The notes: a model not told the origin generated them from the letters alone. Counted from the stretch's first letter, positions 29,980 through 41,358 are shown. The stretch: DNA of 64,000 nt from Pseudomonas borbori (GCF_900115555.1 NZ_FOWX01000005.1:124001-188000); one strand, 5' to 3'. Program-made: numbers and translations.

Positions 29980-30710
29980 GGCGCGGTTCCTCGATCGTCG
30001 GGGGCGCTGCCGTCGTCCTCGCCGGCCGGCAGGCCGACGGCGCTAGCGGCGGGTGCATCGCTGGCTGCGGAGTCGGGCAAGGCGTTAGCGCCGGCAACCA
30101 GCAGTTCGGCGCGATGCTCATCGAAATACAACAGCGCGTTATGCACCGCCTTGACCACCGCGCGCGGCGTGATGGTGGCGCCGGCGAACTGATCGAATTC
30201 GCCGCGATCCTTCTTCACCGCCCAGCCGCTTTCACCCGGGTTGCTCAGCGACTTGCCGATGAAACCCTGGATCCAGTTGCTTTTGCTCAGCTCGATCTTG
30301 TCGCCCAGGCCGGGGGTCTCACGGTGGTTGAGTACGCGCACGCCGGCCAGGCGACCATCGGCTTGAATGCCGACCAGCAAGCGGATCGCGCCGCTGTAAC
30401 CGTCCGGCGCGGTGGCCTGGAGGATCACTGCGCTGGCGCGACCATCCTTCAGCGCGATGTAAGCGGGCTGCGGGCTGCGGCTGCCGAGCAGGGGGTCGTG
30501 CAGGCGAATACTGTTATCCAGCAGGTGGTTGTCATAGCTGCCGGGCGGCAGGATCTGGCCCAGCGCGCGTACTTGAGCGTCGCGCGCGGAGGCCTCGATC
30601 CGCGAGGCGGTGGCTTGCTGGATCAGTGTCACCAGGCCCACAGTGACGACGGCGAAGAGGCCGAGCACCAGGCTGTTTTTCAGCATCGAACGGCTGATTT
30701 CCGGGAGCAT
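29976..30710 (-). CDS. rnfG: Rnf complex subunit G, covalent FMN carrier
   Basis: This 244-residue protein has one N-terminal membrane helix (about residues 10-32) and a periplasmic FMN-binding domain. The flavinylation motif is visible as [12 protein letters not shown], where the Thr takes FMN by a phosphodiester bond. A low-complexity Ala/Pro-rich tail of about 35 residues follows the conserved domain. rnfD ends 3 nt upstream and rnfE overlaps by 4 nt. Confidence 0.94.
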   Translation of the reverse strand: MLPEISRSMLKNSLVLGLFAVVTVGLVTLIQQATASRIEASARDAQVRALGQILPPGSYDNHLLDNSIRLHDPLLGSRSPQPAYIALKDGRASAVILQATAPDGYSGAIRLLVGIQADGRLAGVRVLNHRETPGLGDKIELSKSNWIQGFIGKSLSNPGESGWAVKKDRGEFDQFAGATITPRAVVKAVHNALLYFDEHRAELLVAGANALPDSAASDAPAASAVGLPAGEDDGSAPDDRGTAP

Positions 30711-30713
30711 GCT

Positions 30714-31745
30714 CTATTCTCCCAACTTGAAGCCGCGAGTCGGCTTGCGATGACCGTAGGTGCGCGGCCTCGTGTAGTAATCGATGGTTGGTGCGGCCAG
30801 GTTCATCAGCAGTACGGCGAAGGCCACGGCATCCGGGTAACCGCCCCAGGCGCGGATCACATAGACCAGCACGCCGACCCCGACGCCGAAGATCAGCCGG
30901 CCACTATTGCTGGTGGCGCCGGATACCGGGTCGGTGACGATGAAGAAGGCACCGAGCATGGTGGCGCCGGTGAGCAGGTGAAACAGCGGCGAGCCGTTGG
31001 AGTCCGAGCCGGAGCCGTTCCAGAACAGCAGGCTCATGAGCGCCAGGGCGGCGAGCATGCCCACGGGCGCGTGCCAACTGAACAGGCGCCTGTAGAGCAG
31101 GTAGAGGCCGCCGGCGAGAAAGGCCAGATTGACCGCCTCGACCGCAGTGCCGCCGAAGCGGCCGAACGCCGGGCTTTGTGCCCAGAGTTCGTCCATGGTC
31201 AGGCTTTTATTGATCTTGATGGCATCCAGTGCGGTGGCCTGGGTCCAGCCATCGGGCAGGGCGGCCAGGCCGAAAATGTGCTGCAGGCCATCGAGCGGGC
31301 CGACCGCGTGCGGCGCCGGCCAACTGGTCATTTCCACCGGGAAGGAGATCAGCACCACCACATAACCGAGCATCGCCGGGTTGAACGGGTTCTGCCCGAG
31401 GCCGCCGTACAGTTGCTTGCCGAAGACGATGGCGAAGCCGGTGGCGATCAGGGTCAGCCACCAGGGCGAGTAGGGCGGTAGAGCCAGGGCCAACAGCACC
31501 GCGGTGACCAAGGCGCTGTAGTCCTTGAGGAAGAACGCCAGGGGGCGCTGGCGCAGGGCCAGGATCGCCGCCTCGAAGCCCAGGGCGCAGGCACTGGCCC
31601 AGAGCAGGTTGATCAGGGTGCCGAAGCCGAACAGCCAGGTCAGGGCGAGCACGCCGGGCACTGTGGCCAGCAGCACCTGCAGCATCACCTGCTGGGTACG
31701 ATTGCTGCCCTTGGCGTGGGGCGATGTGATGCGGGGCAGGGCCAT
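30714..31745 (-). CDS. rnfD: Rnf complex subunit D
   Basis: This 343-residue protein has nine or ten membrane helices and a covalent-FMN motif, DPVSGATSNSGR, with the modified Thr in S-G-A-T. The GKQLYGGLGQNPFNPAMLGY signature typical of NqrB/RnfD is present near residue 110. It should conduct Na+ or H+ coupled to electron flow. A 121-nt spacer containing a strong hairpin separates it from rnfC. Confidence 0.95.
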   Translation of the reverse strand: MALPRITSPHAKGSNRTQQVMLQVLLATVPGVLALTWLFGFGTLINLLWASACALGFEAAILALRQRPLAFFLKDYSALVTAVLLALALPPYSPWWLTLIATGFAIVFGKQLYGGLGQNPFNPAMLGYVVVLISFPVEMTSWPAPHAVGPLDGLQHIFGLAALPDGWTQATALDAIKINKSLTMDELWAQSPAFGRFGGTAVEAVNLAFLAGGLYLLYRRLFSWHAPVGMLAALALMSLLFWNGSGSDSNGSPLFHLLTGATMLGAFFIVTDPVSGATSNSGRLIFGVGVGVLVYVIRAWGGYPDAVAFAVLLMNLAAPTIDYYTRPRTYGHRKPTRGFKLGE

Positions 31746-31812
31746 TGGCGCTCCGGTTGGTGTCTTGCGTTGGCGGCGCGGTGCGCGGCCTTAACAGCTG
31801 TTCAAAATGTGG

Positions 31813-31852
31813 CCCAGATGCGATCCCGGGGATGCCCGGGATTGCATCTGGG
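31813..31852. other. Strong hairpin in the rnfC-rnfD spacer
   Basis: CCCAGATGCGATCCCGGG and CCCGGGATTGCATCTGGG form an 18-bp stem with one G-T wobble and a 4-nt loop. No T-run follows on the minus strand. It lies 15 nt after the rnfC stop and may be a processing, pausing or mRNA-stability element. Confidence 0.75.
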
Positions 31853-31866
31853 TTACAGGGTGTCGG

Positions 31867-34488
31867 TTAGTCTGCGTGTTCCTGCAGTTTCTGTTCGGCT
31901 TCTGCCAAGCGTTGCCGGGCTGCGGCCAGGGTGTCGGTGGCGCTGCTGTCGTCGCGTTCCAGCTTGCGCAGGTCGGCGCGGGCGAAGGCCACTTCGGTTT
32001 TCAGGCTGCGGGTGGCGTCGTCGGTCGCGCGCACCAGTGTTGGTGCAGGCTTGGCGGACGCCGCTTCGGCGGTGTGCAGGGCCTGTTCGGCCTGAGCCAA
32101 CGCATCGCGCAGACTGCCCAGTGCGGCGTCATCGCTGCCGGCTTTCTCGGCTTTTCTCAGCTCGGCGCGTTTCATTGCCAGTTCGATCTTGGCCTTCTTC
32201 AGGGCGCCGTCGTCGACCGGCGTTGCCGGCGGCGCGGTTTGCAGGCCGGCCAAAGCCTTTTCCGCCTCTTCGAGCTGCTGGCGCAGGCGGGCCAGTTCGG
32301 CCTGCTGGTCGTCGTCCGGGGCCTCGAGTTTCTCCAGCTTGCGCAGCTGGGCGCGGAGCATGGCGGCGTCGATCTTGGCTTTCTTCAGGGCGCTGTCGTC
32401 GACCGGCGTTGCCGTTGGCGCGGTTTGCAGCTCGGCCAGGGCTTTTTCGGCTTCTTCGAGCTGCTGGCGCAGGCGCGCCAGTTCGGCCTGCTGGTCGTCG
32501 TCCGGGACCTCGAGCTTCTCCAGCTTGCGCAGCTGGGCGCGGAGCATGGCGGCGTCGATCTTGGCTTTTTTCAGGGCGCCGTCGTCGACCGGCGTTGCCG
32601 GCGGCGCGGTTTGCAGGCTGGTCAGGGCTTTTTCGGCTTCTTCGAGCTGCTGGCGCAGGCGGGCCAGTTCGGCCTGCTGGTCGTCGTCCGGGGCCTCGAG
32701 TTTCTCCAGCTTGCGCAGCTGGGCGCGGAGCATGGCGGCGTCGATCTTGGCTTTTTTCAATGCGCCCTCATCCGCCGCAGGGGTTGCTGCTGGCGGGCTG
32801 GCCTCCAGGGCGGCATCCAGGGCCTGTTGTGCGGCTGTTGCGGCACTGCGCAGTTGGTCGACCTGGACCTGCAGTTCGGGCGTGGCGTGGGCCGTCAGTT
32901 GTTTCTCGGCCTTCTTCAGCGCGACCTGGGCCATGCTGGCTTCGATCTTGAGTCTCTTCAGCTCGTCGCCGAGGCCAGCCGGTTTGCCTGCCTGCGCGCC
33001 GTCGGTGCTCGCTGGCGCCTCGGCCTGGGCGGCCTTGGCGCGGGCGGCTTTCTCGGCGCGGGCCTTGCGCTCGGCCTCTTTCTGCTCTTCGGCGCGGCGC
33101 AGACGCTCCTGGCGCAGCTCGAAGCGCTGCTTGGACTGTTCGGCCTTGAGCTGCTTCTGTTCCAGGTCGCGAATCTCGCCCTTGGCCGCGCGGTAGTACT
33201 GCACCAGCGGGATGCTTGACGGGCAGACATAGGCGCAGGCACCACATTCGATGCAGTCGAACAGGTTGTGCGCCTTGAGCTGCTCATGTTCCTGGCCGAT
33301 GGCGAAGAAGTGCAGCTGCTGCGGCAGCAGGCTGGCCGGGCAGACCTCGGCGCACTCGCCGCAGCGGATGCAGGGCATGGCCGGCGGCGGTGGCGGCAAT
33401 TCGGCGCTGGTCGCCGCGAGCAGGCAGTTGGTGGTCTTGATCAGTGGCACGTCGAAGTCGGGCAGGGTAAAGCCCATCATCGGCCCGCCCATGATCAGGC
33501 GGTCGAGCTTGCCGCGCTCGAGTCCGGCAAACTCCAGCAGTTCGCCCACCGGAGTACCCAGCAGCACCTCGACGTTCGTCGGCCGCGCCAGGGCTTCGCC
33601 GGTGAGGGTGGTGATGCGCGAGATCAGCGGTTTGCCGAGCACCACCGCGTCGTGGATGGCTTTGCAGGTGCCGACGTTCTGGCAGAGGATGCCGATATCC
33701 GCCGGCAGGCCGCCGCTGGGCACCTCGACGCCGGTGAGAATCTGGATCAGCTGCTTTTCGCCGCCGGAGGGGTATTTGGTCGGGAATACCCGCAGTTGAT
33801 AGCTGCGCTCGCGCAAGGCCGCGCGCAGTGCGGCGATGGCTTCAGGCTTGTTGTCTTCGACGCCGATCAGCACCTGGTCCGGCTGGATCAGTTGGGCGAG
33901 GATGTCGATGCCGGAGATCAGTTGTTCGGTGCGCTCGCGCATCAGCAGATCGTCGGCGGTGATATAGGGCTCGCACTCGGTGCCGTTGATCACCAGGGTA
34001 TGGATCTTCTGGGTCGGTCGCGCGTTGAGCTTGACCGCCGTGGGGAAGCCGGCGCCGCCCAGGCCGCCGATCCCGGCCTGGCGGATCATCTCCAGCAGGT
34101 CGCTGTTTGGCAGATGGCGGTAGTCCGGGCAGGGCGTCAGCTCGCACCACTGATCCAGGCCGTCGCTGTCGATGACGATGGCCGGGGCGAGCATGCCGGA
34201 GACATGCGGGTAAGGCTGCGGCCCGATGAAACTGACGGTGCCTGAGGTCGGCGCATGCAGCGCCGCGCTGACGAAACCAGTGGCAGAGGCGATCAGTTGA
34301 CCCTTGAGTACCCGTTGGCCCAGGGCAACCACCGGTTCGGCCGGCGCACCTATGTGCTGGTTGAGCGGCAACACCAGGCGCCTGGGCAGTGGTGCCGGCT
34401 GGATCGGCGTGCGGTTGGAGAGGTGCTTGCGCTCCGGCGGATGAATGCCGCCGGGAATATCCCAAACCAGGGGTTGCATTGCCGTCAT
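31867..34488 (-). CDS. rnfC: Rnf complex subunit C with repetitive C-terminal tail
   Basis: RnfC is the NADH-oxidising, FMN-containing peripheral subunit. The ATG at 34488 overlaps the rnfB stop and gives 873 residues. The first 440 residues are the conserved NqrF/NuoF-like region with [13 protein letters not shown] (residues 141-153) and two [4Fe-4S] motifs (Cys373, 376, 379, 383 and Cys412, 415, 418, 422). After residue 440 comes a charged Ala/Glu/Arg coiled-coil tail. It includes three nearly identical 62-residue units (about 576-761) plus degenerate copies before and after. Tails of this kind vary in length among gamma-proteobacteria; their role is unknown. Confidence 0.93.
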   Translation of the reverse strand: MTAMQPLVWDIPGGIHPPERKHLSNRTPIQPAPLPRRLVLPLNQHIGAPAEPVVALGQRVLKGQLIASATGFVSAALHAPTSGTVSFIGPQPYPHVSGMLAPAIVIDSDGLDQWCELTPCPDYRHLPNSDLLEMIRQAGIGGLGGAGFPTAVKLNARPTQKIHTLVINGTECEPYITADDLLMRERTEQLISGIDILAQLIQPDQVLIGVEDNKPEAIAALRAALRERSYQLRVFPTKYPSGGEKQLIQILTGVEVPSGGLPADIGILCQNVGTCKAIHDAVVLGKPLISRITTLTGEALARPTNVEVLLGTPVGELLEFAGLERGKLDRLIMGGPMMGFTLPDFDVPLIKTTNCLLAATSAELPPPPPAMPCIRCGECAEVCPASLLPQQLHFFAIGQEHEQLKAHNLFDCIECGACAYVCPSSIPLVQYYRAAKGEIRDLEQKQLKAEQSKQRFELRQERLRRAEEQKEAERKARAEKAARAKAAQAEAPASTDGAQAGKPAGLGDELKRLKIEASMAQVALKKAEKQLTAHATPELQVQVDQLRSAATAAQQALDAALEASPPAATPAADEGALKKAKIDAAMLRAQLRKLEKLEAPDDDQQAELARLRQQLEEAEKALTSLQTAPPATPVDDGALKKAKIDAAMLRAQLRKLEKLEVPDDDQQAELARLRQQLEEAEKALAELQTAPTATPVDDSALKKAKIDAAMLRAQLRKLEKLEAPDDDQQAELARLRQQLEEAEKALAGLQTAPPATPVDDGALKKAKIELAMKRAELRKAEKAGSDDAALGSLRDALAQAEQALHTAEAASAKPAPTLVRATDDATRSLKTEVAFARADLRKLERDDSSATDTLAAARQRLAEAEQKLQEHAD
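32206..32763 (-). repeat. Three tandem 186-bp in-frame repeats within rnfC
   Basis: The units are 32763-32578, 32577-32392 and 32391-32206; each encodes [20 protein letters not shown] followed by the rest of a 62-residue unit. Copies differ at only a few bases. The spacing is exactly 186 bp (for example GCGCAGCTGG on the plus strand starts at 32341, 32527 and 32713). A degenerate fourth copy follows to about 32110. Confidence 0.93.
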
Positions 34489-35060
34489 GCTGCCTGCTCC
34501 CGATCGCTGGCGATCAACTGGCCGGGTGGCAGGGGCTTGCTCCACTTCCAGCTCTGCACGCTGCTGCCCAGCGGGATCATGTCGATACAATCCACCGGGC
34601 AGGGTTCGACGCAGAGGTCGCAGCCGGTGCATTCGGAGACGATCACCGTGTGCATCTGCTTGGCCGCGCCGACGATGGCGTCCACCGGGCAGGCCTGAAT
34701 GCATTTGGTGCAGCCGATGCACTCGGCCTCGCGGATGTAGGCGACCATCTGCGGTTTTTCGCCTTCCACGGCGTCTAGCGGTTCGGCCTCGACATCCAGC
34801 AGGTCGGCCAGTGCCTGGATGGTCGCTTCGCCGCCCGGTGGGCATTTGTTGATCTTGTCGCCGCTGGCAATCGCCTCGGCGTAAGGCTTGCAGCCGGGAT
34901 AGCCGCACTGGCCGCATTGGGTCTGCGGCAACAGGGCGTTGATCTGCTCGGCGATCGGGTTGCCTTCGACCTTGAAGCGCACCGCGGCGAAGCCGAGGAT
35001 GGCGCCACAGACCAGGCACAGTGCGAACAATGCCAGAACGGCGATCAGCACCAGGCTCAT
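34485..35060 (-). CDS. rnfB: Rnf complex subunit B, ferredoxin-like
   Basis: The start at 35060 gives 191 residues: one N-terminal membrane helix, a Fes-type [4Fe-4S] domain (Cys49, 52, 57, 73) and two ferredoxin clusters (Cys114, 117, 120, 124 and Cys144, 147, 150, 154). It links the soluble ferredoxin side to the membrane subunits. Both ends overlap neighbours by 4 nt (rnfA stop, rnfC start), so the operon is tightly coupled here. Confidence 0.96.
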   Translation of the reverse strand: MSLVLIAVLALFALCLVCGAILGFAAVRFKVEGNPIAEQINALLPQTQCGQCGYPGCKPYAEAIASGDKINKCPPGGEATIQALADLLDVEAEPLDAVEGEKPQMVAYIREAECIGCTKCIQACPVDAIVGAAKQMHTVIVSECTGCDLCVEPCPVDCIDMIPLGSSVQSWKWSKPLPPGQLIASDREQAA

Positions 35061-35641
35061 AGCTTGATCAGCCCGGTAAAGCCCATGAAGGCCAGCGACA
35101 TAAGGCCGGCGGTGACCATGCCGATGGCGGCACCCTGGAAACTCTTCGGTACGTCGGCGATGGCGATGCGCTCGCGCATGGCGGCGAACAGCACCAGCAC
35201 TAGGGAGAAGCCCAGGCCGGCGGCAAAGCCGTGGGCGGTGGCCGTGATGAAAGAGAACTCGGCCTTGTTGGCGTTGAGCAGGGCCACGCCGAGGACGATG
35301 CAGTTGGTGGTGATCAGCGGCAGGAAGATGCCGAGCACGCGGTACAGCAGCGGGCTGGTCTTGTTCACCACCATCTCGGTGAACTGCACGGTCACCGCGA
35401 TCACCAGGATAAAGCTGATGGTGCGCAGAAACTCCAGATCCAGCGGCTTGAGCACGTATTGCTGGACCAGGTAGCTGCACATGGCCGCCAGGGTCAGGAC
35501 GAAGGTGGTGGCCAGGGACAGGCCGATGGCCGTCTCGATCTTCTTCGACACGCCCATGAACGGGCACAGGCCGAGAAACTGCACCAGCACGAAGTTATTG
35601 ACCAGGATGGCGCTGACCATGATCAAGGCGAGTTCGGTCAT
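35057..35641 (-). CDS. rnfA: Rnf/Rsx electron transport complex subunit A
   Basis: This 194-residue protein with six membrane helices opens with [32 protein letters not shown] and carries [17 protein letters not shown]; the Cys residues in these two segments hold the shared cluster with RnfE. It is the first gene of rnfABCDGE-nth. In other gamma-proteobacteria the homologous Rsx complex also reduces SoxR. Confidence 0.96.
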   Translation of the reverse strand: MTELALIMVSAILVNNFVLVQFLGLCPFMGVSKKIETAIGLSLATTFVLTLAAMCSYLVQQYVLKPLDLEFLRTISFILVIAVTVQFTEMVVNKTSPLLYRVLGIFLPLITTNCIVLGVALLNANKAEFSFITATAHGFAAGLGFSLVLVLFAAMRERIAIADVPKSFQGAAIGMVTAGLMSLAFMGFTGLIKL

Positions 35642-35677
35642 TGCGGGTTCCGTTGGTGGACAGGCAAAAGGCCGTTT

Positions 35678-35721
35678 CCCTCATCCGGCGCTGCGCGCCA
35701 CCTTCTCCCAGGGGTAGAAGG
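35678..35721. repeat. Dispersed intergenic element between rnfA and metG
   Basis: The stretch beginning CCCTCATCCGGCGCTGCGCG and ending CCAGGGGTAGAAGG contains the inverted pair GGCGC/GCGCC and resembles a widespread intergenic repeat known from many pseudomonads and xanthomonads. No gene is visible in the 235-bp spacer. Confidence 0.5.
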
Positions 35722-35876
35722 TCAGAAGGATGACGTCGCTGCGCGACTCATATGTTCAAGGGCGACTATTATCGGCAAGCCGATCCGGCCACACAAGCTG
35801 GATCAGCGCCCCTGAGTGGCTGGCATAAGGCTGGCGCGGCGGGTTGGGGCACGCTGCGCCAATCCGCCGCAGGTGT

Positions 35877-37919
35877 TTACTTGACCCGCTGGCCCGGTTT
35901 GGCGCCGCTGTCCGGGCTGAGCAGGTAGATTTCCTCGCCGCCGGGGCCGGCGGCCAGGACCATGCCTTCGGAAATGCCGAACTTCATCTTGCGTGCGGCC
36001 AGGTTGGCCACGTACAGGGTCAGGCGGCCCTCCAGTTGGCTCGGATCCGGGTAGGCGCTCTTGATGCCGCTGAACACGTTGCGTTTGGCGTCGCCGATGT
36101 CCAGGGTCAGGCGCAGCAGCTTGTCGGCGCCTTCGACGAACTCGCATTTTTCGATCAGGGCGATGCGCAGGTCGACCGCGGCGAAGGCGTCGAAGGCGAT
36201 TTCGGCGGCCAGTGGGTCTTTTGCCAGCTCGCCGTTGCCGGCAGGCGCCGCCGGGGTGTCGCTGGCGGCGAGGTCTTCTTTGGAGGCTTCGATCATGGCG
36301 TCGATTTTCGTGGGCTCGATACGGGTCAGCAGGGCGCTGAACGGGTTCAGTTGGTGGTTGGCCAGCTGGCTCTGGTGGTCGTCCCAGGTCAGCGGTGCGA
36401 CATTGAGGAAGGCCTCGGCGTCGCTGGCCAGTTTCGGCAGCACCGGCTTGAGGAAGATCAGCAGCTGGCGGAACAGGTTGATGCCCAGGGCGCAGATGGC
36501 TTGCACCTCGTCCTGCTTGGCGTCCTGTTTGGCCAGGGCCCAGGGCGCCTTGTCGGCGATCCAGGCGTTGGCGCGGTCGGCCAGGCCCATGATCTCGCGC
36601 ATGGCGCGGGCAAAGTCGCGCGCCTCGTAGGCCTCGGCGATGCTCGGCGCGGCGGCCTGGAAGGCCTCGGTCAGCTCGGGTGCGGCGTTGCCGGCGACCA
36701 GCAGGCCGGCGTTGCCCTTGTGGATGAAGCCGGCGCAGCGGCTGGCGATATTCACCACCTTGCCGACCAGATCCGAGTTGACCTTCTGCACGAAGTCTTC
36801 GAGGTTGAGGTCGAGGTCTTCAATGCCGCGGCCCAGCTTGGCGGCGTAGTAGTAACGCAGGTATTCGGGGTTCAAATGATCCAGGTAGGTGCGCGCCTTG
36901 ATGAAGGTGCCGCGCGACTTGGACATCTTCTGGCCGTTGACGGTCAGGTAGCCATGCACGGCGACCGCGGTCGGCTTGCGCAAGCCCGCGCCTTCGAGCA
37001 TGGCCGGCCAGAACAGGGCGTGGAAGTTGACGATGTCCTTGCCGATGAAGTGGTACAGCTCGGCGGTGGAGTCCTTGCCCCAGAAGGCGTCGAAGTCCAG
37101 CTCGGGCGTGCGCGCGCAGAGGTTCTTGAAGCTGGCCATGTAGCCGACAGGGGCGTCCAGCCAGACATAGAAGTACTTGCCGGGCTCGTCGGGGATCTCG
37201 AAGCCGAAGTAGGGCGCATCGCGGCTGATGTCCCATTCCTGCAGGCCGGAATCCAGCCATTCGGCGATCTTGTTGGCCACCGCATCCTGCAGGGCGCCGC
37301 CACGGGTCCAGCTTTTCAGCATGGCCTCGAAGTCCGGCAGCTTGAAGAAGAAGTGCTTGGAGTCGCGCAGTTCGGGCACGGCGCCGGAGATGGCCGAGCG
37401 CGGGTTCTTCAGCTCGGTGGGCTCGTAGGTGGCGCCGCATTTCTCGCAGTTGTCGCCGTACTGGTCCTCGGCGCCGCACTTGGGGCAGTTGCCCTTGATG
37501 AAGCGGTCGGCGAGGAACATGCCCTTTTCCGGGTCGAAGTACTGGGTCACCGAACGGGTGGCGATATGCCCGGCGTCGCGCAGTTTCAGGTAGATGGCCG
37601 CCGACAGCTCGCGGTTTTCTTCGGAGTGGGTCGAGTGGTAGTTGTCGAAGTTCACCAGAAAGTCGCCGAAGTCGGCCGTGTGTTCGGCCTTGACGTTGGC
37701 GATCAGCTGTTCCGGGGTGATGCCTTCTTTCTCGGCGCGCAGCATGATCGCCGAGCCATGGGCGTCGTCGGCGCAGACGTACACGCATTGATTGCCGCGC
37801 AGCTTCTGGAAGCGCACCCATATATCGGTCTGGATGTACTCGAGCATATGGCCGAGGTGGATGGAACCGTTGGCATAGGGCAGGGCGCTGGTAACGAGAA
37901 TCTTGCGGGCTTCGCTCAT
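35877..37919 (-). CDS. metG: Methionyl-tRNA synthetase
   Basis: The start at 37919 ([10 protein letters not shown]) gives 680 residues; a second in-frame ATG 15 bp upstream is possible. The class I signatures HLGH (residues 21-24) and KMSKS (about 333) are present, as is a zinc knuckle with [18 protein letters not shown] (about 145-162). The C-terminal Trbp111-type tRNA-binding/dimerisation domain starts near residue 575. This is the long, MetG1-type enzyme. Confidence 0.97.
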   Translation of the reverse strand: MSEARKILVTSALPYANGSIHLGHMLEYIQTDIWVRFQKLRGNQCVYVCADDAHGSAIMLRAEKEGITPEQLIANVKAEHTADFGDFLVNFDNYHSTHSEENRELSAAIYLKLRDAGHIATRSVTQYFDPEKGMFLADRFIKGNCPKCGAEDQYGDNCEKCGATYEPTELKNPRSAISGAVPELRDSKHFFFKLPDFEAMLKSWTRGGALQDAVANKIAEWLDSGLQEWDISRDAPYFGFEIPDEPGKYFYVWLDAPVGYMASFKNLCARTPELDFDAFWGKDSTAELYHFIGKDIVNFHALFWPAMLEGAGLRKPTAVAVHGYLTVNGQKMSKSRGTFIKARTYLDHLNPEYLRYYYAAKLGRGIEDLDLNLEDFVQKVNSDLVGKVVNIASRCAGFIHKGNAGLLVAGNAAPELTEAFQAAAPSIAEAYEARDFARAMREIMGLADRANAWIADKAPWALAKQDAKQDEVQAICALGINLFRQLLIFLKPVLPKLASDAEAFLNVAPLTWDDHQSQLANHQLNPFSALLTRIEPTKIDAMIEASKEDLAASDTPAAPAGNGELAKDPLAAEIAFDAFAAVDLRIALIEKCEFVEGADKLLRLTLDIGDAKRNVFSGIKSAYPDPSQLEGRLTLYVANLAARKMKFGISEGMVLAAGPGGEEIYLLSPDSGAKPGQRVK

Positions 37920-37964
37920 GGGAATCGGCTGCACTGGTAACTCAGGGAAGCCGGTAACTATAAA

Positions 37965-38001
37965 GGAAGCGGCAAGCTACAAGCCAGAAGCGACAAGAAA
38001 A
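37965..38001. repeat. Short degenerate repeat between metG and mrp
   Basis: AAGCGGCAAGCTACAAGC is followed by AGAAGCGACAAG: alternating AAGC and ACAAG words, as in short tandem elements common between Pseudomonas genes. Low information content. Confidence 0.3.
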
Positions 38002-38091
38002 AGCCTTGCATTCCGGGCGCTGCCCCGTGCAGCTTGCAGCTGCTGCTATGATATCCGTCTATTTTTCTCGGTCTTTCCCTGGGAGCCCTCT

Positions 38092-39183
38092 ATGTCTGTT
38101 ACCCGCGCAGCGATCGAAGCTGCACTGTCGCAATACACCGATCCCCACCTCGATCAGGATCCGGTCAGCGCCGGCTGTCTGCGTGAGGTCGATATCCAGG
38201 GTGGCAAGGTCAGCGTGCGTCTGCAGCTGGGTTACGCCGCCGGCCTGTTCAAGAGCGGCTGGGCGCAGCTGCTGCAAATGGCCCTGGAAAACCTCGACGG
38301 CGTCGACAGCGCGCAGGTCCAGGTCGATTGCCTGGTCGAGGCGCACAAGGCCCAAGACCAGGTGCCGGCCCTGGCCAACGTGAAGAACGTGATCGCGGTG
38401 GCTTCGGGCAAGGGCGGGGTGGGTAAATCGACCACGGCCGCCAACCTGGCGCTGGCGTTGATGCGCGAGGGCGCCAGGGTCGGCATTCTCGACGCGGATA
38501 TCTATGGGCCGAGCCAGGGCATCATGTTCGGCATCGCCGAGGGTACGCGCCCCGAGGTGAAGGAGCAGAAGTGGTTCGTGCCGCTCAAGGCGCACGGCGT
38601 CGAGGTCATGTCCATGGCCTTTCTCAGCGATGAGAACACCCCTATGGTGTGGCGCGGGCCGATGGTCTCCGGCGCGTTGATCCAGTTGCTCACCCAGACG
38701 GCCTGGGGCAACCTGGATTATCTGGTGGTCGATATGCCCCCGGGTACCGGCGACATCCAGCTGACCCTGGCGCAGAAGGTGCCGGTATCCGGCGCGGTGA
38801 TCGTCACCACGCCGCAGGATCTGGCGCTGCTGGATGCCAAGAAGGGCGTGGAGATGTTCCGCAAGGTGAATATCCCGGTGCTCGGTGTGGTGGAAAACAT
38901 GGCGGTGCACATCTGCTCGAACTGCGGGCATGCCGAGCATCTGTTCGGTGAGGGTGGCGGCGAGAAGCTGGCGGCGCAGTTTGGGGTCGAGCTGCTGGCG
39001 TCCCTGCCGCTGTCGATGGCCATTCGCATGCAGTCCGACGGCGGCAAGCCGACCACCATCGCCGATCCGCAAAGCCAGATCGCCATGATCTATCAGGAAA
39101 TCGCGCGTAACGTCGGTGCACGCATCGCCCAGGGTGGGCAGCAGGCCCAGGCCATGCCGAGCATCGTGATATCCGAGGACTGA
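38092..39183 (+). CDS. mrp: Iron-sulfur cluster carrier ATPase Mrp/ApbC
   Basis: The start at 38092 (MSVTRAAIEA) gives 363 residues: an N-terminal MIP18/DUF59-like domain (about residues 5-80) and a ParA-type deviant Walker A GKGGVGKST (106-114). The cluster-binding CSNCGH (C-x2-C) is in the C-terminal third. The family inserts or transfers [4Fe-4S] clusters. It is divergent from metG, the common gamma-proteobacterial pairing. Confidence 0.95.
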   Translation: MSVTRAAIEAALSQYTDPHLDQDPVSAGCLREVDIQGGKVSVRLQLGYAAGLFKSGWAQLLQMALENLDGVDSAQVQVDCLVEAHKAQDQVPALANVKNVIAVASGKGGVGKSTTAANLALALMREGARVGILDADIYGPSQGIMFGIAEGTRPEVKEQKWFVPLKAHGVEVMSMAFLSDENTPMVWRGPMVSGALIQLLTQTAWGNLDYLVVDMPPGTGDIQLTLAQKVPVSGAVIVTTPQDLALLDAKKGVEMFRKVNIPVLGVVENMAVHICSNCGHAEHLFGEGGGEKLAAQFGVELLASLPLSMAIRMQSDGGKPTTIADPQSQIAMIYQEIARNVGARIAQGGQQAQAMPSIVISED

Positions 39184-39261
39184 GGTATCGACGCCGCGCA
39201 ATTGCTGCGTGGCGTCTTCACCCTCATCCTTATGACGTTCCCTCGCCAGATGGTCGGCCAC

Positions 39262-39288
39262 AAAAAAGCCCCGCACATGGCGGGGCTT
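39262..39288 (-). terminator. Terminator of the cold-shock gene
   Basis: On the minus strand AAGCCCCGC-CATGT-GCGGGGCTT is followed by T up to 39262, 24 bp after the csp stop. Confidence 0.85.
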
Positions 39289-39312
39289 CTTCTCAAGCGA
39301 GCTTAGCTCAGG

Positions 39313-39522
39313 TTATACAACCTGAACTTCCTCAGCTTGCATGCCTTTCTGACCGCGGGTGGCCACGAAAGTCACTTGCTGGCCTTCTTTCAGGCTCTTG
39401 AAGCCATCGCTCTGGATAGCTTTGAAGTGTACGAACAGATCGTCACCGGATTGCGGAGTGATAAAGCCGTAGCCTTTTTCATCGTTAAACCACTTGACGG
39501 TACCATTCTGACGATTCGACAT
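39313..39522 (-). CDS. Cold-shock domain protein (CspA/CapB family)
   Basis: This 69-residue single cold-shock domain has RNP1 KGYGFITP and RNP2 LFVHF, binding single-stranded RNA/DNA as an RNA chaperone. It starts behind AGGAG. The 326-bp spacer to dcd contains its long 5' leader, with the small hairpin CCTGG-GCTTTT-CCAGG about 35 nt before the start, typical of regulated csp leaders. Which paralogue it is cannot be told. Confidence 0.95.
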   Translation of the reverse strand: MSNRQNGTVKWFNDEKGYGFITPQSGDDLFVHFKAIQSDGFKSLKEGQQVTFVATRGQKGMQAEEVQVV

Positions 39523-39848
39523 TTTATGTCTCCTAACAATTTTTTAATAACAGCCCTGGAAAAGCCCAGGCCGGGACTGAGTGCAACGAGTACTAGGAGT
39601 CGGACGATGTTTGGATCGAAATCTAGGCATCAAGTAGCGATTCGCGGTGACACATGCAGCACAGTGGCGCTACTGTACGCGCTTTTAACGCTAAGCGCGA
39701 ACGCTCTGTAGGCCTTTCTGTTATTTAGCGATGGATGCAGTAAAGCCAGGCTGGTGCGAGGACGTTGGTCGACAGCCTTTGAAGCCTGTCGCCGACCCCG
39801 GTAAGATGCGCTCACTTTTTCATCACCCGCTTATTCAGGACACCCGCC

Positions 39849-40415
<567 letters not shown>

Positions 40416-40433
40416 TCGATTTGCGGCGTTACG

Positions 40434-40472
40434 AAAAAGCCGGTTTGCGCGTTGTGCGGAAACCGGCTTTTT
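40434..40472. terminator. Bidirectional terminator between dcd and nadE
   Basis: AAAAAGCCGGTTT and AAACCGGCTTTTT make a 13-bp perfect stem with a 13-nt loop. Confidence 0.88.
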
Positions 40473-40491
40473 CTTGCCTGCGCTTTTGCTA

Positions 40492-41319
40492 TCAGGGCGC
40501 CAGTGGCAGCTCGCGCTTGTGCCGGCTGTTGTCGTAGGTGCGGGTGATGATGGCATACGCCTCGTCGCGAACCGGCTGGCCATGCAGGAAGGCGTCGATC
40601 TCGGCGTAACTGACGCCATGCGCTTCTTCGTCCGGCTTGCCGGGGCGCAGTTCCTCCAGGTCGGCGGTGGGCACCTTGAACACCAGGTTCTCCGGTGCGC
40701 CAAGCTGCTGGGCGATGGCGCGCACCTGGCCCTTGACCAGGCCGCTGAGCGGGGCCAGGTCGCAAGCGCCGTCACCGAATTTGGTGAAAAAGCCCATGAC
40801 CGCCTCGGCCGCATGGTCGGTGCCGATGACCAGGCCGTTATTGGCGTTGGCGATGGCGAACTGGGCGACCATGCGCAGGCGCGCCTTGATGTTGCCGACG
40901 ACGAAGTCGCGGCGTGCATCGCTGAGTTTCTGCAGATGACTGACCTGCTCGCCGAGTCCGTGCACGCTGCCTTCGATATTCACAGTGTCTTCTTCGTCGG
41001 CGCGGATAAATCGCAGCGACGCCTGGGCGTCGTGCTCGTCGTGCTGGGTGCCGTGCGGCAGGCGTACGGCGATGAAGCGGTACGCGGCGTCGCCGGTCTC
41101 GTGGCGCAGTTCTTCCACGCTCAGTTGCGCGAGGCGCCCGGCGGTCAGCGAGTCGACCCCGCCGCTGATGCCCAGCACCAGCACTTTCAGGCCCGCGTTA
41201 CGCAGGCAATCCTTGATAAAGGTTTTGCGCCGCTCGATTTCTGCCAGCAGGGCGGTTTTGTCGGCAAAGGGGGGCACCACGTTCAGGGCGGTGGCGATCT
41301 CGGCTTGGCGGCTGCTCAT
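40492..41319 (-). CDS. nadE: Ammonia-dependent NAD+ synthetase
   Basis: NadE amidates deamido-NAD to NAD. The ATG at 41319 gives 275 residues, the usual length; a further ATG six codons upstream is possible. The ATP-pyrophosphatase loop SGGVDS is at residues 52-57, and [22 protein letters not shown] and [15 protein letters not shown] are the substrate-site signatures. There is no glutaminase domain. The upstream leader contains a long inverted repeat (41359-41399). Confidence 0.96.
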   Translation of the reverse strand: MSSRQAEIATALNVVPPFADKTALLAEIERRKTFIKDCLRNAGLKVLVLGISGGVDSLTAGRLAQLSVEELRHETGDAAYRFIAVRLPHGTQHDEHDAQASLRFIRADEEDTVNIEGSVHGLGEQVSHLQKLSDARRDFVVGNIKARLRMVAQFAIANANNGLVIGTDHAAEAVMGFFTKFGDGACDLAPLSGLVKGQVRAIAQQLGAPENLVFKVPTADLEELRPGKPDEEAHGVSYAEIDAFLHGQPVRDEAYAIITRTYDNSRHKRELPLAP

Positions 41320-41358
41320 GGTGGTTCCTTGGGGCAAGTCGGTACGCGGATGATGGGG

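Noticed and set aside
32206-32763. Regular repeats as a possible CRISPR array
   Set aside because: The unit is 186 bp, in frame and coding, with no distinct spacers.
31807-33219. 470-residue and related open frames on the plus strand over rnfC
   Set aside because: They are antisense mirrors of the RnfC repeats; the Leu/Gln/Phe bias comes from the repeat's codons.
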